A stretch of DNA of 64,000 bases, taken from Chloroflexota bacterium. Its GTDB lineage: Bacteria > Chloroflexota > UBA6077 > JACCZL01. The stretch spans positions 124,001 through 188,000 of the forward strand of contig JADLFM010000050.1 of assembly GCA_020845495.1 (NCBI GenBank), given 5' to 3'. The notes under the pieces were generated by a model that was not told the DNA's origin, searched no databases, and worked only from the letters and a program-made list of their open reading frames with translations. Positions 1-8,794 of this stretch are shown piece after piece. Position 1 is the first letter of the stretch. Every line of letters starts with the position of its first letter. The translations under genes were made by a program, and so were the position numbers.

Positions 1-309
1 CTCGGCACCGTCTTCATCGGCGGACAGGTCTACGAGTTCACCACCTTCTACCAGCACGGATTGACCCTGGAGACGAGCCTGTTCGGCTCGTCGTTCTTCA
101 CGCTGACGGGCTTTCATGGCGCGCACGTGACGATCGGCATCTTCTGGCTCTGCTATCTTGCTGCGTCATCGTGGCGTGGCCGACTCAACGCCGAGCAACC
201 GATGTTTGTGGAGATCGCCGGTCTGTACTGGCACTTCGTGGATATCGTCTGGATCGTGATCTTCACGGTCGTCTACCTCCTGCCGCCGCCCGCTACGGCG
301 ATTCACTGA
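1..309 (+). CDS. coxC: Cytochrome c oxidase subunit III, C-terminal part (5' cut by window)
   Basis: The frame is open from base 1 and ends at TGA 307-309, giving the last 102 residues of a heme-copper oxidase subunit III, an integral membrane subunit of the terminal oxidase. Family hallmarks visible are the FHGAHV segment and the later YWHFVDIVWIVIF helix. The start lies outside the window. It is followed 10 bases later by a subunit IV-like gene and then ctaG, so it is the tail of an aerobic respiratory oxidase operon, probably caa3 type. Subunits I and II are presumably upstream but not seen. Confidence 0.95.
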   Translation, partial: LGTVFIGGQVYEFTTFYQHGLTLETSLFGSSFFTLTGFHGAHVTIGIFWLCYLAASSWRGRLNAEQPMFVEIAGLYWHFVDIVWIVIFTVVYLLPPPATAIH

Positions 310-319
310 GGGAAGACCG

Positions 320-1156
320 ATGGTTCTCGACTCGAAAGCAATGGAGTGGGGGAGCTCGCAAGGGCTCGACAGCGCCACGCTCAAGAAGGCCCGCATCCCG
401 ATCTACGGGAAGTGGTACTTCCCGGACCTGCCTGCCAACGTGCCGCTGATCAATCTGAGTACTGGTGAGACCGAGACCTTCCCCCCGGGTTATCGGGCGG
501 GCGCGATCCTCTACGTCAAGCGGGAGGATCTCGAGCGCGCAGGACTCGGGCAATTCAAGCGGTCCGCGCCGACGCCGCCGCCGTCCGAGGCCGTGCCTGA
601 GGTTGACGCTGCGGCTGCGGCGCCGGTGCCGCCTCGGCCGGTGCCGCCTCGGCCAGTGCCGCCCCGACCGGTACCGCCACGGCCGTCCTCAGCAGCGCCG
701 ACTGCTCCGACGCCACACCAGCCGCCTCCCGACTTACCGACACCACACCTCGATCCAACCCACCTGGCTCCGAACATCGCGCAAGGGCCGGCTCACGCGG
801 CTGCAATCGCGCTCGAGTCGTACGGCACTGCCGAGATGTCGCCATCCGCCATCGCGCGAGAGCATTCGCACCCGGGCGCGGGGGTCTACATCAAGATCGC
901 CTTCATCCTCGCGGTGATCACGGCGGTCGAGGTGCTGACCTTCTACATGCCGGAGTTCCAGCCGATTCTCGTCGAAATCCTGCTGGTCCTATCGGCCGCG
1001 AAGTTCCTGCTGGTCGCGATGTTCTTCATGCATCTGAAGTTCGACCACACGTCCTTCGCCGTGTACTTCGGCGGCGGGATACTGTTAGCGATGTGTATCT
1101 TCCTGGGCGTGATGTTCCTGGCCATCGGCTCGCATGGCTGGCCAGGCGGCTACTGA
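320..1156 (+). CDS. Cytochrome c oxidase subunit IV-like protein with long N-terminal extension
   Basis: 278 residues. The C-terminal ~95 residues carry three hydrophobic helices with the FFMHLKFDH motif, typical of the small prokaryotic subunit IV (COX4_pro/CoxD) that stabilises the oxidase in the membrane. Such subunits usually have about 100 residues. Here they are preceded by a ~90-residue soluble region (IPIYGKWYFPDLPANVP and on) that I do not recognise, and by a Pro-rich linker with four VPPRP repeats. The ATG at 320 has GAGGGAAG just upstream. The frame is continuous, so this is a fusion or extension, not a frameshift. The membrane part is secure; the N-terminal role is unknown. Confidence 0.85.
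   Translation: MVLDSKAMEWGSSQGLDSATLKKARIPIYGKWYFPDLPANVPLINLSTGETETFPPGYRAGAILYVKREDLERAGLGQFKRSAPTPPPSEAVPEVDAAAAAPVPPRPVPPRPVPPRPVPPRPSSAAPTAPTPHQPPPDLPTPHLDPTHLAPNIAQGPAHAAAIALESYGTAEMSPSAIAREHSHPGAGVYIKIAFILAVITAVEVLTFYMPEFQPILVEILLVLSAAKFLLVAMFFMHLKFDHTSFAVYFGGGILLAMCIFLGVMFLAIGSHGWPGGY
626..685 (+). repeat. 15-bp in-frame tandem repeat encoding VPPRP x4
   Basis: Four consecutive 15-base units inside the subunit IV-like gene encode VPPRP at residues 103-122. The first two units are identical and the later ones differ at third positions. The repeat forms a stiff proline linker between the soluble N-terminus and the membrane domain. Confidence 0.85.
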
Positions 1157-1168
1157 TCGCGTGCAGCG

Positions 1169-1198
1169 TTGGAACCGGGCAGACCTGCCCGGTTCCAA
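1169..1198. terminator. Perfect hairpin after the oxidase subunit genes
   Basis: Complementary 14-base arms 1169-1182 and 1185-1198 (TTGGAACCGGGCAG and its complement) lie 12 bases after the subunit IV stop. There is no U-tract. It is best read as a terminator or 3'-end stabilising hairpin separating the cox genes from ctaG. Confidence 0.6.
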
Positions 1199-1430
1199 TG
1201 ACGTTTCGTGCCGTAGCAGCCGTTCGTAGTGTTGCCGATCGAACTCAGTATGTCGTCGTCGATTGCGGGTTGCGGCCGATGGCACCCTGCATGTGCCAGC
1301 CGAACGCTGGCGGCGCTTGACGCGCTAGACTTTCGTCTGTAGGCCCGTACTACCACCTGGACGCCCTCGGCCGGTTCGTGCGGCCGACGTACGTCGAACC
1401 TACCCGAGCAGTGCCCTCGCGGAGACCGCC

Positions 1431-2495
1431 GTGCCATCCCCGATCCTGATGCTTCAGACCCAGCCGATCCCCGATTTCTCCTGGACATCCTGGTCAGGCG
1501 ATAGCACCCTGCGGGCCGGACTCGTCCTCCTGGCAGGGGTCTACCTGCTCGGTATCGGGCCGCTCCGCACGCGATACCGTCTCGGACCGCCCGTCAGCAA
1601 GGCCAGGATCGCCTGCTATCTGTTGGGTGTGCTGGTCCTGTTCATGTCGCTCGAAGGCCCGATCCACGAGTTGAGCGACTCGTACCTGTTCAGCGCGCAC
1701 ATGGTGCAGCACATGCTGATCACGTACGCCGGGCCGCCGCTGCTTCTACTGGGGATGCCGGCCTGGCTGATCCGGCCGGTCTTCAGGCTGCGCGGGGTGG
1801 GGCAGGTTGCTCGGTTCGTGACCAGACCGATTCTCGCCGCCGTGATCTTCAACTTCGTCTTCGCTGCCTACCACCTCCCGCAGATCTACGACACCATTCA
1901 GGCCGATCATACCTTCCACATCGCCGCCCACCTGGCGTTCATCGTGCTGGCCACGATTGCCTGGTGGCCGGTCCTCAGCCCGCTACCGGAACTGCCCGCT
2001 CTGACCTATCCACTGCGAATGGTGTACGTCTTTGCGCAGACGCTGTCTGGTTTCCTCGTCGGCTCGTTCCTCTCGAACGCGCAGACGCCCGTGTACACTG
2101 CGTACGCGCTCGCGCCCCGCGTCATGGGCCTCAGTCTCGTCGACGATCAGCGCCTCGGCGGCCTGATCATGTGGGTCATCGGCGGGCTGTACTTGCTCCT
2201 GGTGTACAGCGCCATTTTCTTCGTCTGGGTCAACGCCGAGCATGTCAACGACGACGTCGCGCTGCCGCCCGAAGTCCCGTCGGGCCGGCGCCCTCCTATC
2301 CGTCCGCTGGCCGCCAGCGCGTCAGCGCCAGCCGCGGCATCGATGAACGGGCCGTCTGTTGTCGAGGAGGCCAGCGGCCAGGCGACCGCCTCATCCTCCG
2401 CCCAGGCGGCTGCCCCTACCACGTCGAAGCCACCGCGGAAGCCTAGGATTCGCCACGTCGTGAGCTCTGCGCCGGACAGGTCTCGCCTGAACTGA
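1431..2495 (+). CDS. ctaG: CtaG-like cytochrome c oxidase assembly protein
   Basis: 354-residue polytopic membrane protein of the caa3_CtaG family, associated with assembly of the copper centres of caa3-type oxidases. Several hydrophobic helices are present, with conserved His-containing stretches such as SAHMVQHMLI and AAHLAF. The last ~85 residues are an Ala/Ser/Pro-rich cytoplasmic tail ending in basic residues, absent from shorter homologues. GTG 1431 is chosen because GGAG lies 6 bases upstream; the ATG at 1449 is the alternative. It sits just downstream of two oxidase subunit genes, which supports the role. Confidence 0.9.
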   Translation: MPSPILMLQTQPIPDFSWTSWSGDSTLRAGLVLLAGVYLLGIGPLRTRYRLGPPVSKARIACYLLGVLVLFMSLEGPIHELSDSYLFSAHMVQHMLITYAGPPLLLLGMPAWLIRPVFRLRGVGQVARFVTRPILAAVIFNFVFAAYHLPQIYDTIQADHTFHIAAHLAFIVLATIAWWPVLSPLPELPALTYPLRMVYVFAQTLSGFLVGSFLSNAQTPVYTAYALAPRVMGLSLVDDQRLGGLIMWVIGGLYLLLVYSAIFFVWVNAEHVNDDVALPPEVPSGRRPPIRPLAASASAPAAASMNGPSVVEEASGQATASSSAQAAAPTTSKPPRKPRIRHVVSSAPDRSRLN

Positions 2496-2638
2496 CTCGG
2501 GGCGAGCACGGACCAGGGCCGGGATCGCCTGGCGCCGCCTGCCGGCCTCAGGTACCTCACGAGCCGGACCGGCCGTTCGCGGATCGTATCGGACTCACGC
2601 TCCCGCCGATGACTTTCTGACGCCATCGCCGTATTTCG

Positions 2639-2667
2639 TTGCCGGCAGTGACGTTCGCTGCTATGCT
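2639..2667 (+). promoter_or_regulatory. Putative sigma-70 promoter for binding-protein gene 1
   Basis: TTGCCG at 2639-2644, a 17-base spacer and TATGCT at 2662-2667. This lies about 65 bases before the ATG of the first substrate-binding lipoprotein and after the ctaG stop. Match to consensus is 4/6 at each box. Confidence 0.4.
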
Positions 2668-2733
2668 GGCGCGCATCGACCCGTTCGGCATCGAACTCCC
2701 TTGTGTCCGCGATGGAGCGGTGGAGGCGCAACG

Positions 2734-4533
2734 ATGACAGTCGAGCGTGAGCCGGAGTATGTGGCGATTGGCGCCCAGAGGAGGATTTCCAGGCGATCGG
2801 CCCTGAAGGGGCTGACGGCACTGATGGCGGCCGGAGCGATCGCACCGCTGGCCGCGGCCTGTTCCCAGCGCGGGGCTGCGCCAGCGCCACAGGCGACGAC
2901 GGCGCCGGTGGCCAAGACCGAGAGCAAGCCTGCCGCGGCGAAGCCGGCTGAGAGCAAGCCTGCCGAGACGAAGCCGGCCGCGCCGGCCGCTCAGGCGCAG
3001 CCGACCGCAGCCCCCAAGGCTGAGGCCAAGCCGGCTGCTGAAGCCAAGCCGGCCGCCAAGGCCCAGGGCGAGCCCAAGAAGGGCGGCACCCTCAAGTGGG
3101 CTGTGATCGGCGAGCCGCCGGCCCTCGATCCGGTGTTCACCACCGCGACGGTGACAGCGAACTTCGGCTGGCACGTCTACGAGGGATTGTTCACGCGCAA
3201 CCAGGCCCAGGCGCCGAAGATGGACCTGCTCGACAAGTACGAGCCGTCGAGCGATGGCAAGAAGGTCACGATGACGCTGCGGAAGGGCGTGCTCTTCCAC
3301 AACGACAAGGAGGTGACCTCGGCCGATGTCGAGGCGTCGCTGAAGCGCTATGCGGAGATCCAGGCATCTGGCAAGCTCGTGTTCACCGCGCTCGACTCGA
3401 TCCAAGCGCCGGATAAGTACAGCGTCGTCCTGACCTTCAAGGAGCCGCGCACCGGCATCCTGCCGGTCTTCCTCTCGCGGGTGAACGCGGCAGTCATGCC
3501 GGCCGAAACGATCCAGAAGTACGGCAAGGACAAGGTCGCCGAGCCCATCGGGACCGGCCCGTACAAGTTCGTCGAGCACCAGCCGGACAAGATGATCCGG
3601 ATGCAGCGCTTCGACAAGTTCACGCCGCGCGAGGATCCCTCGGACGGCCCGGCTGGCAAGAAGGTCGCCTACATCGACGAGATCCACTACATGCCAGTGC
3701 CCGAGGAGTCGGTACGGGCCGATGGTGTTGGGACCGGCGAGTACGACTACGGCGATTCGCTCGCTCCGGACAGCTATGTGCGCGTCAAGGGCGTTCCGAA
3801 TGTCGAGGCGGATATTGGCAAGCCGTACTACTGGTGTGTGGTCCACTTCAACAAGAAGGAAGGTCTCTTCACCAACACCAAACTCCGCCAGGCGGTGCTG
3901 GCGGCCGTAGCCGTCGAACCAGTCGCCAGGGCGGCGATCGGCGTGCCCGAGTTCTACCGGCTCGATCCGGGCATCTCCGCGCCCGAGACCCCCTGGTTCA
4001 CCGACGAGGGCAAAGACCTGTTCAATCACCAGAACGTGGACAAGGCGAAGGCACTGATGAAGGAGGCCGGCTACGACGGCACGCCGATTCGTTGGATGTC
4101 CACCAAGGAGTACTTCTACAACTACAACGCCGGCGTGGTCTTCAAGCAGCAACTGGAGGCGGCCGGCTTCAAAGTGGACCTCCAGGTGATGGACTGGGCC
4201 ACCCTCGTGAAGCGGCGCTCCGATCCGAAGGAGTATGACGTCTTCGTCACCGCCCACGAGTCCTACGCCCACCCGATCCTACAGCCATTCATGGGCGACA
4301 CCTGGCCCGGCTGGTGGACGTTACCCGAGAAGAACGAGGTCGCGGCGAAGCTGATGGCCGAGACGGACGAGAAGAAGGCGAAGGATCTGATCGTCCAGAT
4401 TCAGCGCCTGTTCTACAGCGATGTCCCCGGCCTGAAGTACGGCGAGTACTTCGTGCTCAGAGCACGCTCCAGCAAGGTCAAGGGGACCACCAACCCGAGC
4501 GACCCGTACTTCTGGAACGCCTGGATCGGCTGA
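2734..4533 (+). CDS. ABC transporter substrate-binding lipoprotein, family 5 (copy 1)
   Basis: 599 residues, periplasm-facing or surface solute-binding protein of the peptide/nickel family (SBP_bac_5). The N-terminus has a twin-arginine-like SRRSALKG and the lipobox LAAAC (Cys43), so it is probably exported folded and lipid-anchored. Residues ~50-110 form an Ala/Lys/Pro linker with AEAKPA repeats, followed by the binding fold (from GGTLKWAVIGEPPALDP). ATG 2734 is preceded by GGAGG at 2722-2726. It is followed 161 bases later by a close paralogue and then two permeases. The substrate cannot be told from sequence. Confidence 0.92.
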   Translation: MTVEREPEYVAIGAQRRISRRSALKGLTALMAAGAIAPLAAACSQRGAAPAPQATTAPVAKTESKPAAAKPAESKPAETKPAAPAAQAQPTAAPKAEAKPAAEAKPAAKAQGEPKKGGTLKWAVIGEPPALDPVFTTATVTANFGWHVYEGLFTRNQAQAPKMDLLDKYEPSSDGKKVTMTLRKGVLFHNDKEVTSADVEASLKRYAEIQASGKLVFTALDSIQAPDKYSVVLTFKEPRTGILPVFLSRVNAAVMPAETIQKYGKDKVAEPIGTGPYKFVEHQPDKMIRMQRFDKFTPREDPSDGPAGKKVAYIDEIHYMPVPEESVRADGVGTGEYDYGDSLAPDSYVRVKGVPNVEADIGKPYYWCVVHFNKKEGLFTNTKLRQAVLAAVAVEPVARAAIGVPEFYRLDPGISAPETPWFTDEGKDLFNHQNVDKAKALMKEAGYDGTPIRWMSTKEYFYNYNAGVVFKQQLEAAGFKVDLQVMDWATLVKRRSDPKEYDVFVTAHESYAHPILQPFMGDTWPGWWTLPEKNEVAAKLMAETDEKKAKDLIVQIQRLFYSDVPGLKYGEYFVLRARSSKVKGTTNPSDPYFWNAWIG

Positions 4534-4694
4534 TCGGTCGACGAGGCGGAGTACGGTGGGGGCAGCACGCTGTGCTTGCCCCCAGTGTCTGCGTGCATTT
4601 CGGACCGGCGCCGGTGCGCCGCTGCACTCGTAGCGCCCGTTCGGTCGGCAACTGGATGATCGAGAACACGTGCTGACGTGGTGGAGGTGCAACG

Positions 4695-6506
4695 ATGACC
4701 TTCGAACATGCGATGGAGCAAAGGGAGGGCGGTCCCCCAAGGAGAACGTCGCGGCGGGCGGTCCTGAAAGGACTGACCGCCTTGATGGCAGCCGGAGCGA
4801 TCGCACCGCTGGCCGCGGCCTGTTCCCAGCGCGGATCGGCGCCGGCGCCACAGGCGACGACGGCGGCCAAGACCGAGAGCAAGCCTGCCGCGGCGAAGCC
4901 GGCTGAGAGCAAGCCTGCCGAGACGAAGCCGGCCGCGCCGGCCGCTCAGGCGCAGCCGACCCCAGCCCCCAAGGCTGAGGCGAAGCCGGCCGCAGAAGCC
5001 AAGCCGGCCGCAGAAGCCAAGCCGGCCGCCAAGGCCCAGGGCGAGCCCAAGAAGGGCGGCATCCTCAAGTGGGCGATCGTGGGCGAGCCGCCGGCGCTCG
5101 ATCCCCAGTTCACGACCGCCACCGTAACTGCCAACCTCGGCTGGCACATGTACGAGATGCTCTACACCGTCTCTGCGGCCCAGGCGCCCAAGATGGACCT
5201 GCTCGACAAATACGAGCCGTCAAGCGACGGTAAGAAGGTCACGATGACGGTGCGGAAGGGCGTGCTCTTCCACAACGGCAAGGAACTGACCTCGGCCGAC
5301 GTCACCGCGTCGCTCAAGCGCTACGGCACCACCACGGCGCGCGGGAAGGGCATCTTTGCGGTCCTCGACTCAATGGAGGCACCGGACAAGTACAGCGTGG
5401 TCTTGAACTTCAAGGAGCCACGCAGCGGCATCCTGCCGATCTTCCTGTCACGACCTGAAGCGCTCATCATGCCGGCCGAGATCGCGGACAAGTTCGGCAA
5501 GGACAAGGTGACCGAATACGTCGGGACGGGACCGTACAAGTTCATCGACCACCAGCCGGACAAGATGATCCGGCTCGGGCGTTTCGACACCTACGTCGCC
5601 CGCGAGGATCCGTCCGACGGAGCGTCAGGCAAGAAGGTCGCCTATATCGACGAGATTCACTTCATCCCGGTCCCCGAGGAGTCGGTGCGGGCTGACGGGG
5701 TCGGGACCGGCGAGTACACCTACGGCGACTCGCTCGCGCCAGATAGCTACGTGCGGGTCAAGGGCGTCCCGAACGTCGAAGCCGACATTGGCAAGCCGTA
5801 CTACTGGGCTGCCGCCTACTTCAACAAGAAGGAGGGAGTCTTCGCCAACGTCAAGCTACGCCAGGCGTTCCAGTGGGCCGTCAAGGTCGAGCCGGTCGCC
5901 CAGGCAGCGTTCGGGGTGCCGGAGTTCTATCGGATCGACCCGGGCCTCGCGGCGCCTGAGACCCCCTGGTTCACCGACGAGGGCAAGAACGTCTGGAACA
6001 GCCCGGACCCCGAGAAGGCGAAGGCACTCATCAAAGAGGCCGGCTACGACGGCACACCGATCCGTTGGATGGCCACCAAAGAGTACTTCTACAACTACAC
6101 TGCCGCCGTCGCCTACAAGCAGCAACTCGAGGCGGTCGGGTTCAAGATCGACCTCCAACTCATGGACTGGGCGACGTTGATCAAGCGGCGCTCGGACCCG
6201 AAGGAGTACGACGTCTTCATCACCGGCACCAGCGCCTACAACCACCCGGTCCTGCTGAACATCTTTGGCGATGGTTGGCCGGGCTGGTGGACGTTGCCCG
6301 AGAAGAACGAGCTTGCGGCCAGGCTGATGGCCGAGACGGACGAGAAGAAGGCGATGGACCTGATCGTCCAGTTGCAGCGGCTGGTCTACCAGGACGTGCC
6401 CTGTCACAAGTACGGTGAGTACTTCGGGCTCCGCGCCCGTTCCTCGAAGCTGAAGGGGACGATCAACCCACCAGACCCATTCTTCTGGAACGCCTGGCTA
6501 ACCTGA
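4695..6506 (+). CDS. ABC transporter substrate-binding lipoprotein, family 5 (copy 2)
   Basis: 603 residues, closely similar to the preceding gene along its whole length, including the SRRAVLKG signal, lipobox LAAAC (Cys43) and long stretches such as EADIGKPYYW. It clearly arose by tandem duplication. The linker carries one more AEAKPA unit than copy 1 (18 extra bases). Even the ribosome-binding region (GTGGAGGTGCAACGATGAC) is nearly the same. Differences are spread over the binding domain (for example WAAAYF versus WCVVHF), which suggests a different or broadened substrate range. Permease genes follow. Confidence 0.92.
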   Translation: MTFEHAMEQREGGPPRRTSRRAVLKGLTALMAAGAIAPLAAACSQRGSAPAPQATTAAKTESKPAAAKPAESKPAETKPAAPAAQAQPTPAPKAEAKPAAEAKPAAEAKPAAKAQGEPKKGGILKWAIVGEPPALDPQFTTATVTANLGWHMYEMLYTVSAAQAPKMDLLDKYEPSSDGKKVTMTVRKGVLFHNGKELTSADVTASLKRYGTTTARGKGIFAVLDSMEAPDKYSVVLNFKEPRSGILPIFLSRPEALIMPAEIADKFGKDKVTEYVGTGPYKFIDHQPDKMIRLGRFDTYVAREDPSDGASGKKVAYIDEIHFIPVPEESVRADGVGTGEYTYGDSLAPDSYVRVKGVPNVEADIGKPYYWAAAYFNKKEGVFANVKLRQAFQWAVKVEPVAQAAFGVPEFYRIDPGLAAPETPWFTDEGKNVWNSPDPEKAKALIKEAGYDGTPIRWMATKEYFYNYTAAVAYKQQLEAVGFKIDLQLMDWATLIKRRSDPKEYDVFITGTSAYNHPVLLNIFGDGWPGWWTLPEKNELAARLMAETDEKKAMDLIVQLQRLVYQDVPCHKYGEYFGLRARSSKLKGTINPPDPFFWNAWLT

Positions 6507-6556
6507 CCGGGCGAGACTCCCTTCGCTCCTGGACGTGATCACGTCTCACCACCCGG

Positions 6557-6582
6557 CCCTCTCTCCCACGCGGGAGTGAGGG
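6557..6582. terminator. Hairpin after binding-protein gene 2 within a REP-like element
   Basis: CCCTCTCTCCC at 6557-6567 pairs with GGGAGTGAGGG at 6572-6582 with one mismatch and an ACGC loop. Flanking bases (CCCGG, CCGGGGGTGAGGGTG) resemble a dispersed GC-rich intergenic repeat; a similar motif occurs near 41310. No U-tract. Confidence 0.5.
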
Positions 6583-6627
6583 GACCGGGGGTGAGGGTGC
6601 GCGCGTACCTCTCTGGGCAGGGAATAG

Positions 6628-6656
6628 TTTTCACGCCGCGCGGCCGCTGCTATACT
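6628..6656 (+). promoter_or_regulatory. Putative promoter for the permease genes
   Basis: TTTTCA at 6628-6633, a 17-base spacer and TATACT at 6651-6656. It lies after the hairpin that ends the second binding-protein gene, so the permeases may have their own promoter. Confidence 0.5.
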
Positions 6657-6741
6657 GCGCCCACTCGAAGGGCCGCAACCACGTGCGGCCGTCGCCGCCG
6701 ACGTCGCCGACCGCTGAACACCACTCGATGGAGAGCCTCAG

Positions 6742-7761
6742 GTGTTCCGATACGCCGTCCGTCGCGCACTCGCAGCCCTACCGGTCCTCCTGCTCGTCTC
6801 AGCAGGCGTCTTCACCTTGCTCTACCTGACACCCGGCGATCCGGCGGCGGTGATTCTCGGCCCGGACGCGACGACGGTGCAGATCGAGGAGCTACGGGGT
6901 CGGCTCGGCCTCAACGATCCCTGGCACGAGCAGATGCTGCGCTGGTACGGGCGCCTCATCCGGGGTGACCTCGGCCAGTCGCTGTTCCTCGACCGCCCCG
7001 TGACCCAGGCGATCAGAGAGCGGGCGGAGCCGACCATCATGCTCACGTTGCTGGCGCTGCTCGTCTCGATCGTCGTCGGGATGCCGACTGGTGTGCTCTC
7101 GGCCTTGAAACGCGGCCGGCTGGCGGACACGCTGACGATGCTCGTCGCCATCATCGGCGTGTCGATGCCGACCTTCTGGCTTGGGCTGAACCTGATCTAT
7201 CTGTTCGGCGTCCACTTCCGGGTGTTGCCGGTGGCTGGCTACCAGCCGTTCGGCGATGGGCTGGCGGCGTCGTGGGCGTCCTTCTGGGAAGACCCGGGCA
7301 TCGACCGGATCCCAGAACTGTTCGATCCGTTCGGAGAGTCTCTGCGCTATCTGGTGATGCCGGCCATCACGCTCGGGCTAGCGCAGGCTGCCCTGCTCGC
7401 TCGGATGACACGCTCGATGATGCTCGAAACCCTGGGCGAGGACTACGTCCGAACGGCGCGTGCGAAGGGGCTGTCCCCGGCCGGTGTGGTCGTCCGGCAC
7501 GCTCTCCGAAATGCCCTCATTCCCCTGGTGACGGTGATGGGGTTGAGCTTCGCGGTGCTGCTCGGCGGCGCGGTGATCACCGAGCAGGTCTTCAACATCC
7601 CGGGTGTCGGACGGCTGTTGATCCAGGGCATCACTCGCCGGGACTATCCGGTGGTGCAAGGTGTCGTGCTCGTCATCGCCACTTCCTACGTGCTGATCAA
7701 CCTGGTGGTCGACATCGTGTACGGCTACCTCGATCCCCGCTTACGCCAGGGACGTGCCTGA
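6742..7761 (+). CDS. ABC transporter permease, DppB/OppB type
   Basis: 339-residue inner-membrane permease of the dipeptide/oligopeptide importer family. It has an N-terminal helix (ALPVLLLVSAGVF), the TPGDPA motif typical of DppB-type proteins, six predicted helices, and the EAA-like loop RTARAKGL followed by RHALRNALIPL that contacts the ATPase. GTG 6742 has GGAG 8 bases upstream. The next permease begins within or just after its stop. With the two binding proteins it forms the core of an importer; no ATPase gene is present nearby. Confidence 0.93.
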   Translation: MFRYAVRRALAALPVLLLVSAGVFTLLYLTPGDPAAVILGPDATTVQIEELRGRLGLNDPWHEQMLRWYGRLIRGDLGQSLFLDRPVTQAIRERAEPTIMLTLLALLVSIVVGMPTGVLSALKRGRLADTLTMLVAIIGVSMPTFWLGLNLIYLFGVHFRVLPVAGYQPFGDGLAASWASFWEDPGIDRIPELFDPFGESLRYLVMPAITLGLAQAALLARMTRSMMLETLGEDYVRTARAKGLSPAGVVVRHALRNALIPLVTVMGLSFAVLLGGAVITEQVFNIPGVGRLLIQGITRRDYPVVQGVVLVIATSYVLINLVVDIVYGYLDPRLRQGRA

Positions 7762-7762
7762 G

Positions 7763-8704
7763 ATGGCCCAGATAGACGCCCGCATCCTCGCCCCGGCCGC
7801 TCCGGAGGCGGCCGCGCCGGCCACTCGCGCCCGCCGCAAGCAGACTGCTGTCGAGCGCTTCCTCGCTCATCGCAGCGCGACGGTCGGCGCCGCGATCGTG
7901 GTTGTTGTGACCCTGATAGCCGCTGTTACCTGGGTTGGCGTGACGCTGGGCCTCTCGCCGCCGTTCATCCTCACCTACAGCCCGACCTTCGTCGATCCGG
8001 CCAATCGCTTCGCCCCGGTCGGCGCGTCCGAGCATATCCTTGGGACCGATAACCTCGGCCGGGACACGTATAGCCGCACGATTGCTGGCAGCATCGTCTC
8101 GCTCCAGGTCGGGTTCGGGGTCGCGATCTTCACCATTCTTCTCGGCTCGACTATCGGTCTCGTGGCTGGCTACTTTCGGCGGCTCGATAACCCGCTGATG
8201 CGGCTGATGGACAGCATGATGGCGTTCCCGAGCGTGATCCTCGCGCTCGCGATCATGGCTGTGCGCGGACCGAGCGTCGAAAACGTTATCCTGGCGCTGA
8301 GTGTGGTGTTCACACCCCGCCTAGCCCGCGTGGTTCGGAGCATCGTGCTCACGATTCGTGAGCTTCAGTACATCGAAGCGGCGCGTGCGCTCGGCACGAG
8401 CGACCATCGCATCATCACCCGTCATATCCTGCCGAACTGCCTCTCGCCGATGATCGTCCAGGCGACGTTCATCTTCGCCGAGGCGGTACTCGCCGAGGCC
8501 GGTCTCAGCTTTCTCGGCGTCGGAACGCCCCCGATCATTCCGTCCTGGGGCAACATGCTCGGCGAAGCCCGAGCGTTCCTGGCCCAGGCGCCCTGGACGA
8601 TGGCAGTGCCTGGCCTGGCGTTGATGGTCACCGTGCTCGGGTTGAACCTCTTCGGCGACGGCATCCGGGATCTGCTCGATCCGCGCCTGCGGCGCACCAG
8701 TTGA
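7763..8704 (+). CDS. ABC transporter permease, DppC/OppC type
   Basis: 313-residue partner permease. It has an N-terminal cytoplasmic segment, one helix, the family motif HILGTDNLGRD, then the membrane domain with the EAA loop EAARALG ending in HILPNCLSP. An in-frame GTG at 7754 overlaps the upstream stop and would allow translational coupling; ATG 7763 is preferred only because it is ATG. It completes the heterodimeric channel with the upstream gene. The next gene is on the other strand, so the operon ends here without dppD/dppF. Confidence 0.93.
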   Translation: MAQIDARILAPAAPEAAAPATRARRKQTAVERFLAHRSATVGAAIVVVVTLIAAVTWVGVTLGLSPPFILTYSPTFVDPANRFAPVGASEHILGTDNLGRDTYSRTIAGSIVSLQVGFGVAIFTILLGSTIGLVAGYFRRLDNPLMRLMDSMMAFPSVILALAIMAVRGPSVENVILALSVVFTPRLARVVRSIVLTIRELQYIEAARALGTSDHRIITRHILPNCLSPMIVQATFIFAEAVLAEAGLSFLGVGTPPIIPSWGNMLGEARAFLAQAPWTMAVPGLALMVTVLGLNLFGDGIRDLLDPRLRRTS

Positions 8705-8763
8705 GGCAGCGTCAGTCGATGTTGGCGGGGCGATCCGGAGGCCGAGTCCTGCCAGCTTCGGCT

Positions 8764-8794
8764 CGACCTGCCCTGAGCAAGCTCAGCCGGGTCG
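8764..8794. terminator. Hairpin between convergent permease and PPOX genes
   Basis: Nested inverted repeat: CGACC 8764-8768 with GGTCG 8790-8794, and CTGAGC with GCTCAG at 8773-8786. It overlaps the last codons of the PPOX gene, so it could serve both strands. Confidence 0.4.

Noticed and set aside
1157..1430. Additional small gene between cox and ctaG
   Set aside because: Open frames there overlap a terminator hairpin and have no ribosome-binding site.
2557..4272. Long open frame on the minus strand across the first binding-protein gene (571 codons)
   Set aside because: It is antisense to a well-supported lipoprotein, and its Arg/Leu/Gly-rich translation is typical of a GC-rich shadow frame.
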